DNA of 9,997 nt, taken from the NCBI GenBank assembly GCA_003695505.1, contig RFIY01000061.1:1-9997 (forward strand), given 5' to 3'. The notes under the pieces are model-generated. The model made no database searches. It was given only the letters and a program-made list of their open reading frames with translations, and was not told the DNA's origin. Below, piece after piece: positions 5,497-9,997 of the stretch (position 1 is its first letter; the number at the start of each line of letters is the position of its first letter). The stretch is from J088 sp003695505 [NCBI: Candidatus Dadabacteria bacterium] (GTDB lineage: Bacteria; J088). The position numbers and the translations under genes were made by a program.

Positions 5497-7352
5497 CGCC
5501 CATCTCCACGTCGGACAACCATCACGCCAGGAATCCGGGCGACCGCGGCCGCCAGCCGACTGATCGCATCGGCACCGGCCACGACCATCAGAGCTACGGC
5601 GAAGCCCGTACGCGACAGAGCGATTGCACACAGATCCGGAATCAGCCATTGCCGATCTGCGGCGGCGCGGATGCCGCGGATGCCGGGCAGGGCGCCGATC
5701 CGCTGCAACTGACCCATCTCAAACAGCAGCCAGGTAAGGGCGCCTGCAACGATCAACGCGGCCCCCAGCCAGAGGTGCAACCCGCGGACACCCATCCAGA
5801 TGCCGACCAGCCCGACCTCATCCGCCAGTGCGACACGACTGCCGCCCGTCACGGGCATGATCCAGGCGTCGATCCAGCCGAGTCCAAGCCAGTGCCCTTG
5901 TGCCGGCAGCGCAAACCAGGCGCCGCCCATCAACGCCACAGCCATCAGGAACAACGGCAACAACCCGGCAACGGATTCACCGGAAAGGCGGCCGCGCACT
6001 TCAGGCCGTCCACGCCAGACACCAAACCAGGTGTTCAGCCACAGGCTTGTCAAGCCTGTGGCCATGGCAAACCAGCAGGCGAGCAGCAGCAGCGCGGCAC
6101 CCGGTGCCCGAAGCGGGCTGGCAAGCCAGTGCCAGGCCATCGCCGTTCCGGTGCCGAACGGTCCAAACGGCGGCAGCATTCCGGCGAGTGCGGTTGCGGC
6201 CGTTGCGAGCAGGAAAGTTCCGGGCATGCGATCGCCGAGGCCGCCGAGCGCCTCGGCGAGATCCGCATCGGCGTCGGCGCCCGCCGCACGCACGCGCCGA
6301 ATCGTCAGATCCGTGCAGGCACCCAGCAGCAATGCGCCGGTCAACGCTGCCAGCAACCCGGGAATCGCTGCGGCAAAACCGCCATTGGCCACGGTCGCGA
6401 GCGAAAAGGCGACGGCCGCAAGCGCGGCGCCTGCGGGCGCCGGCACCAGCCGCCGGGCCGAAATCAACGGCGAAACCGCCACAAGCGCGCCGACGGCAAC
6501 CCAGATCTGGATGTCGTGCAGCAGTTCGGGGGTGAGCCGAAACACCGGCGCAAGCCGAATCAGCAGAAAGACCGCCGGCACGGCGGTCACGACGACCCCG
6601 GCCACCGCGGCCAGACTGCGCGGTGCGTCGGCGCGCAACACCAGCGCCGCCGACACGAGCACGGTACGAATGAACGCCGCGGCGAGCAGCAGACCCGCCA
6701 GCGCCTCGATCGCACGCAGCGGAATCATGGCCTCGTAGCGAAAGATCTGCCCAACCAGCGCGTAAACGTCCGCCGTCCCGGCGATACGCGCCGCGACGAC
6801 GACGGCACCGATCATGCAAACATCCGCCAGCAGATTGAGCAGCCAGAGTCCACGGACCGTTGCCTGCCGCAGCGCATCTTCGCTTCGCAGCCACCAGGCC
6901 TGCACGAACGCACCGAGAGACCAGCAGGCGGCAAACACCGCCAGGTGCCGCGACAGCAACGCCGTCGTCACAAAAAACAGGGCCGCGGCGGCGGAAGCGC
7001 CCATGCGCGGTCGCCCGAGCAACAGCGAAGCAAGACCGAACAACAGGCAGACCCCGGCAACCCAGACGACGGCAATCATCGCAAGGGGATCAAAAAGCAA
7101 TTCCGCCGCGAGATAGACATCGCCGATGCGCATCCAGGAGCCGGCCGACTGCACAAGGTGGCGCTTGTCCGGAATCAGCATCTGCATCTCGTAGCCAATC
7201 CGCAGTGCAAGGCCAAGCGTCGCGCCGGCAGCGCCCGTTGCCGCGAGTCCCGCCAGACGGCGTGACACGGGTTGCGCGACCCAGGCGAGCAGCCAGCCGG
7301 CCAACGGCAGGCAGACGAGCCAGATCAGCAGTGGATGTTCAAATGCCGGCAT
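5493..7352 (-). CDS. NuoL-like (complex I antiporter-fold) membrane protein lacking channel residues
   Basis: This 619-residue polytopic membrane protein has about the length of NuoL (600-650) and its landmarks in order: GSWMRIGDVYLAAELLFDPLA (71-91) matches GSW..g.f...f.lDPLs, NLLADVCMIGAV (173-184) matches NRVGDFGFLLGI, VFLLIRLAPVFRLTPELLH (261-279) matches VYLxARLxPLFxLxPxxL, and LGGLGDRMPGTF...ALAGMLPPFGPF (369-399) matches the GGL.k.mP.TF...LAGiPP..GFfSKD region. The functional residues of active family members do not align: Glu after Trp in TM5 is Ser145, the GKSAQ.PLH Lys is Arg229, the PTPVSALIHA His is a small residue near 251, and HL.THAFFKALLFL reads PGLLAALTGALLLG (331-344) with no His or Lys. 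A C-terminal segment of about 100 residues may include the lateral helix and final TM. The ATG has no clear ribosome site but shares a base with a preceding TGA (TGATG), which hints at coupling to a short upstream frame. Biological role unknown. Confidence 0.75.
   Translation of the reverse strand: MPAFEHPLLIWLVCLPLAGWLLAWVAQPVSRRLAGLAATGAAGATLGLALRIGYEMQMLIPDKRHLVQSAGSWMRIGDVYLAAELLFDPLAMIAVVWVAGVCLLFGLASLLLGRPRMGASAAAALFFVTTALLSRHLAVFAACWSLGAFVQAWWLRSEDALRQATVRGLWLLNLLADVCMIGAVVVAARIAGTADVYALVGQIFRYEAMIPLRAIEALAGLLLAAAFIRTVLVSAALVLRADAPRSLAAVAGVVVTAVPAVFLLIRLAPVFRLTPELLHDIQIWVAVGALVAVSPLISARRLVPAPAGAALAAVAFSLATVANGGFAAAIPGLLAALTGALLLGACTDLTIRRVRAAGADADADLAEALGGLGDRMPGTFLLATAATALAGMLPPFGPFGTGTAMAWHWLASPLRAPGAALLLLACWFAMATGLTSLWLNTWFGVWRGRPEVRGRLSGESVAGLLPLFLMAVALMGGAWFALPAQGHWLGLGWIDAWIMPVTGGSRVALADEVGLVGIWMGVRGLHLWLGAALIVAGALTWLLFEMGQLQRIGALPGIRGIRAAADRQWLIPDLCAIALSRTGFAVALMVVAGADAISRLAAAVARIPGVMVVRRGDGR
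6038..6062. repeat. 11-bp perfect inverted repeat inside the NuoL-like gene
   Basis: GCCACAGGCTT (6038-6048) and AAGCCTGTGGC (6052-6062) form a perfect 11-bp hairpin with a 3-nt loop. In the minus-strand gene it encodes A-T-G-L-T-S-L-W. No T-run follows on either strand, so it is not an intrinsic terminator. It may be a chance structure or an mRNA stem. Confidence 0.5.
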
Positions 7353-7489
7353 CAGTTGATCGGTTCGTCAGGCACGTTGCCCACGAACATGCGGGCACGG
7401 ACCCGATCGCATGAGACAACGCGATGGACGGGAAGCAGGTTTGTCGGGGGCACGTTCGGCGTGTTCCAGTTGTATTCCGTCTTCGTCAG
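7352..7489 (-). CDS. Candidate short reading frame upstream of the NuoL-like gene, start unclear
   Basis: The frame open from 7489 to the TGA at 7354-7352 encodes 45 residues and ends ...ARMFVGNVPDEPIN. Counted by hand, its G+C by codon position is about 60%, 42% and 78% (27, 19 and 35 of 45), the pattern of coding DNA in a GC-rich genome. The other minus-strand frame here (ATG 7493, ending at 7368) has only about half G/C at third positions. The TGA shares its A with the ATG of the NuoL-like gene (TGATG), which lacks its own ribosome site. However, the frame begins right after a TGA (7492-7490) with CTG. The first standard starts are GTG 7453 (33 residues) and ATG 7390 (12 residues), neither with a good ribosome site. 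An ATG at 7493-7491 sits one base out of frame, so a single-base indel just after it would give a 46-residue protein. It could be a real small protein, a leader peptide, or a coincidence. I recognise no family. Confidence 0.4.
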   Translation of the reverse strand: MTKTEYNWNTPNVPPTNLLPVHRVVSCDRVRARMFVGNVPDEPIN

Positions 7490-7524
7490 TCATCGGCGCG
7501 GAAATAGTGGCCATCGTGTCGATT

Positions 7525-7553
7525 ATCCTAAACGAATCCGGTTGCGCGGGCAA
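7525..7553 (-). promoter_or_regulatory. Candidate sigma70-type promoter for the NuoL-like/NuoM-like/CorC-like operon
   Basis: On the minus strand TTGCCC (7553-7548) and TAGGAT (7530-7525) are separated by 17 bp; an overlapping GATAAT (7527-7522) is a second -10 choice at 20 bp. The boxes lie just past the stop of the oxidoreductase gene, and the start point would fall near 7518, about 165 bp before the NuoL-like ATG. It suggests that the membrane operon can be transcribed separately from the oxidoreductase. No terminator is visible between the two, so read-through remains possible. Confidence 0.5.
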
Positions 7554-7556
7554 GCG

Positions 7557-9623
7557 TCAATGTCCGCTGCTGACGCGGCTCGCGGCGCCATCGCCAACAA
7601 TCTGGACGGTCCACCCGTTCATCCGATGCATGCCGCTGAATGGCTCGATCGCGTCGGCGCCCGCCGGAATCAGCGCATTGATGTTCGCCCCACGCATGCC
7701 GTGCGGGACGACAATCGTGTCAGGTGGCACGCCTTCATGTACCTCGTAGCGGCAGCGTATCGCCTGTGACCCACGTCTGAGCTGGACGCTTCCTGCCGCT
7801 TCCAGCGCGAGTCGCTCGGCCGTTTCTGGTGCAATCCAGGCGACGTCTTCGTGTGTTCGTTCGCGATCGGCGCCATGCAGCCAACTGTTGTGCCCGAGTC
7901 TGCGGCGACGGCCGAGCAACACCAGTTCGTCGGCTGCATGCGTCGCGATCTGTTGCGACGCCTCCTCGAACCGTTGTGCTTCGGCGGCAACGACGTCATT
8001 CCAGAACGTCAGCCCCCGCCTGGCGCCGCCGCGCCAGGTACCCGGTGCAGGCGCAGGCAGGCGCAGACGGCGCAACCCGGCGGCGAGGCGACGTCCGACC
8101 GCGCGACCCGCTGCGGATCGGGCAAGCTGCTCCGGCACCGACCCGTACAGTTGCGCGAGCAATCGATTGCCAAACAACGGTCGCCCGATCGCGATGCTCA
8201 GGTCTGCAAGGATCCGTGCATCATTTCGCGCATCCGCGGCCGGTGCAACCACCGCGCCGCTCGCACGCACCGTGTCGCCGAGCTGGAAGGTACTCGCGGT
8301 CGTCGCCACATCGAAGCGTTCGAGCCAGGTCGTCGCGGGCAGCACAACATCCGACAGCTCCGTCGTCCGGCTCGCAAAAATGTCCACCGTCACGAGCAGA
8401 TCGAGTCGTTCGAACGCGTCCTGCAGACGTCCGGCATCCGCCATCGTCGACAGCGGGTCGCCGGCCACACAGATCAGCGTACGGATGCGCTCGCTACCCG
8501 GCGTCAGAATTTCATCGGCGAGGATGCCGCCCGGCAGTGTACCCATGACGCCCGGATAACCACCAATCCGGCTGCGCTGATGGCGATCGCCGTATCCACC
8601 GCCAGGCAACCGCTTCGCCATCTGCACGGCGAGCGGATGAAACAGGTTGCCGCCAGCGGCGTCGAGGCCGCCACCGAGCAGCATCAACGCCTGCAGGCAG
8701 ACGTAGCTCAATGTGCCGAATCCGCCCTGATTCACACCAACCGACATGTGCAGCGCGCATCGCCCGCTCGCGATTTTTTCAGCCAGTTCGTCGACCGTCG
8801 CGACCGCCACGCCTGTCAGCTCGGCGGTGCGCTCAGCAGGCCAGCGTCCGGCCAGATCGAGCAGTTGCGCCAGTCCCGCATGGGGCAGCGCCGGATCAGG
8901 CTCGCGGTCGCGCAGGCGCTCGAGCAGTGACAGCAGCAGCCACGCATCGCGTCCTGGTCGAATCGGTACATGCCCACCCCAGCGCCTCACTGAATCGGTC
9001 GCGACCGGATCGACGATCGTGATCGTGCCGCCCCGATCGACCAGCCGGTCCAGCGCTGTCGCGCCACCATCAAGGTGGACAAAACTCGACTGACTGAGCA
9101 ACGGGTTGCTACCGAACAGGATCAGATGGTCGCAGCGTTCGACGTCCGGCAGCGGATGCACGACCGGGCTGCCGTAGACGATCCATGCTCCCGTGAATTT
9201 GTTGTTGCAGTCCTGGCTGCCGGCGGAGTACATATTGCGGCTGCCCAGCGACTTCTGCAGCGCCAGCATCGCCGGAGCCGCAAAGCTGTTGAACGCAGCG
9301 GGATTGCCGAAATAGATGCCAACGGAGTGCGCACCATATTGACGGATTTGGGGGCGAACCTGATCGCGGATCACGCGCAGCGCCTCGTCCCAGGTCGCGT
9401 CACGCCGCTGTGTCCCGCGTCCGACCTGGGGCGTGGTCAGCCGCTCGGGATGCCGCAACAGGGCACCGAATCGGGTACCTTTGGCGCAGGCGTAGCCGTG
9501 CCCGGCCGGGTCTTCGGCGTCCGGACGCAGGCGTACTCGATCCGCCGTGACGTCGGCCACCAGCGGACACGCAGCCTCACAGATCCGGCAAAACGTCCGT
9601 TCCTGTATATCAATACTGGACAT
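7557..9623 (-). CDS. Molybdopterin oxidoreductase with N-terminal 4Fe-4S motif (BisC/formate dehydrogenase-like), substrate unknown
   Basis: This 688-residue protein is complete and belongs to the DMSO-reductase/formate-dehydrogenase superfamily (COG0243). Cys12, Cys15, Cys19 and Cys46 form the N-terminal 4Fe-4S motif (C-x2-C-x3-C-x26-C, with ACAKG). The region RNMYSAGSQDCNNKF (129-143) is where the family places the Mo-ligand loop; Cys139 is a candidate ligand. LILFGSNPLLS (167-177), TITIVDPVATD (200-210), CVAGDPL (385-391) and DVVLPATTWLE (425-435) are the usual pterin-cofactor-domain landmarks. The C-terminal molybdopterin dinucleotide-binding domain (about 566-680) shows HNSWLHGADR and VPHGMRGANIN. 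There is no Tat signal, so it should be cytoplasmic. No electron-transfer, quinone-linked or chaperone (FdhD-like) subunit is next to it. The ATG at 9623 follows the upstream TGA directly and has GGAG (9632-9629) 5 nt ahead. The family call is secure; the reaction cannot be named. Confidence 0.9.
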   Translation of the reverse strand: MSSIDIQERTFCRICEAACPLVADVTADRVRLRPDAEDPAGHGYACAKGTRFGALLRHPERLTTPQVGRGTQRRDATWDEALRVIRDQVRPQIRQYGAHSVGIYFGNPAAFNSFAAPAMLALQKSLGSRNMYSAGSQDCNNKFTGAWIVYGSPVVHPLPDVERCDHLILFGSNPLLSQSSFVHLDGGATALDRLVDRGGTITIVDPVATDSVRRWGGHVPIRPGRDAWLLLSLLERLRDREPDPALPHAGLAQLLDLAGRWPAERTAELTGVAVATVDELAEKIASGRCALHMSVGVNQGGFGTLSYVCLQALMLLGGGLDAAGGNLFHPLAVQMAKRLPGGGYGDRHQRSRIGGYPGVMGTLPGGILADEILTPGSERIRTLICVAGDPLSTMADAGRLQDAFERLDLLVTVDIFASRTTELSDVVLPATTWLERFDVATTASTFQLGDTVRASGAVVAPAADARNDARILADLSIAIGRPLFGNRLLAQLYGSVPEQLARSAAGRAVGRRLAAGLRRLRLPAPAPGTWRGGARRGLTFWNDVVAAEAQRFEEASQQIATHAADELVLLGRRRRLGHNSWLHGADRERTHEDVAWIAPETAERLALEAAGSVQLRRGSQAIRCRYEVHEGVPPDTIVVPHGMRGANINALIPAGADAIEPFSGMHRMNGWTVQIVGDGAASRVSSGH

Positions 9624-9997
9624 TCAGTCTCCATCCTCATCTGATACATATTCGTGCTCGAGCCACTCCAGCGCGGCGTGTCCGATCTGAACCCATTCAC
9701 GACGCGCCTGATCGTGGCGCAGGCGCGCGGCAATCGCGGACAAGGGCACTTCGCCGTTCTCGACGTGCATCAGGGCCGTCGTGACAAACGGCACCCAGCC
9801 GGTCGTTCGGGACAATCCATCGATCGCTTCGTCCATATTTCGCGCCTCGAACAGAACCTTACGAGTCTCGGGGGTCGATACGAGGGCGTCCACGATGGCG
9901 ATGCGGCCATGGATGCCACGTCCTTCGCACAGCGAACATCCCTGGCCCACCATATGTCGAAACGGGCCATCCTGTTCGGGATCCCAGACGCGTTTCA
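9624..9997 (-). CDS. GspE/PilB-type secretion or pilus ATPase, C-terminal fragment
   Basis: The frame is open to the right edge, so only the last 124 residues or so of a longer gene are visible; the ATG at 9953 is internal. GCSLCEGRGIHGRIAIVDAL matches the second half of the tetracysteine zinc motif and following strand of GspE/PilB/PulE ATPases (GC..C..tGY.GR...E.L), with Asp in place of the usual Glu. After it come the family's closing helices, with TTGWVPFVTTALMHVENGEVPLSAI matching G...l...al..v..G.ts..Ev. The first CxxC and the Walker motifs lie outside the window. The C-terminus runs on about 40 residues past the usual end, finishing in an acidic EYVSDEDGD. Its TGA (9626-9624) is followed at once by the ATG of the oxidoreductase gene, suggesting one transcript. 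Which system it serves (type II secretion, type IV pilus or an orphan ATPase) cannot be decided here. Confidence 0.75.
   Translation of the reverse strand, partial: KRVWDPEQDGPFRHMVGQGCSLCEGRGIHGRIAIVDALVSTPETRKVLFEARNMDEAIDGLSRTTGWVPFVTTALMHVENGEVPLSAIAARLRHDQARREWVQIGHAALEWLEHEYVSDEDGD

Noticed and set aside
5497-5649. Upstream extension of the NuoM-like gene to an ATG at 5649
   Set aside because: The extra 51 residues are Arg/Gly/Cys-rich, overlap the NuoL-like gene deeply, and the ATG at 5496 has both a ribosome site and a 4-nt ATGA overlap.
5415-7265. Plus-strand open frame of 616 codons opposite the NuoL-like gene
   Set aside because: It is Gln/Arg/His/Pro-rich low-complexity sequence without family motifs. 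It is the mirror of a GC-biased membrane protein whose minus-strand frame has topology and homology.
7272-7769. Plus-strand frame spanning the 7353-7556 gap
   Set aside because: It overlaps the ends of two well-supported minus-strand genes, has no motifs, and its codon-position G+C pattern is weaker than that of the minus-strand frame in the gap.
5493-9623. DabA-DabB type CO2 accumulation system or a full Mrp/complex I operon
   Set aside because: No DUF2309 (DabA) gene and no NuoH/N/K, Mrp small subunits or hydrogenase genes are visible, and the channel residues kept in DabB and Mrp proteins are missing here.

Overview
The window is GC-rich, gene-dense bacterial DNA with 4-nt gene overlaps and strong G/C bias at third codon positions. 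The gene families (CobU, a membrane acyl-CoA desaturase, a CNNM/CorC-like protein, a GspE/PilB-type ATPase C-terminus and a molybdopterin oxidoreductase) fit a proteobacterium, probably a gammaproteobacterium. That placement is inferred from family content and style; no rRNA or other marker is present.

Left part (1-1337, + strand): the C-terminal two thirds of a zinc-type MDR alcohol dehydrogenase runs in from the left edge. 26 bp later comes cobU, a bifunctional adenosylcobinamide kinase/guanylyltransferase. Everything to the right is on the - strand and converges on cobU. The intrinsic terminator of the leftmost minus-strand gene lies inside the last codons of cobU.

Minus strand, in order of transcription (right to left): (a) the C-terminus of a GspE/PilB-like secretion or pilus ATPase (9997-9624), whose TGA is followed directly by the ATG of (b) a cytoplasmic molybdopterin oxidoreductase with an N-terminal 4Fe-4S motif (9623-7557); (c) a 204-bp gap with a plausible sigma70 promoter and a short reading frame that has coding-like base composition but no normal start; (d) a NuoL-like polytopic membrane protein (7352-5493), (e) a NuoM-like polytopic membrane protein (5496-3952) and (f) a DUF21/CBS/CorC_HlyC protein (3955-2651), with d-e and e-f joined by 4-nt ATGA overlaps; (g) after 126 bp, a three-histidine-box fatty acid desaturase (2524-1358) with its own likely promoter, an AT-rich palindrome and a terminator.

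The most interesting part is d-e. Both proteins keep the topology and several landmarks of complex I antiporter-like subunits, but by hand alignment the conserved Glu/Lys/His residues of the proton channels are gone from both. No other complex I, Mrp, hydrogenase or DabA gene is visible. This looks like a two-subunit, non-canonical antiporter-fold membrane module linked to a CorC-like protein and lying just downstream of an orphan Mo/Fe-S oxidoreductase. Its function is unknown. No stretch over 300 bp lacks a gene; no tRNA, rRNA, CRISPR array, insertion sequence or attachment site was seen.
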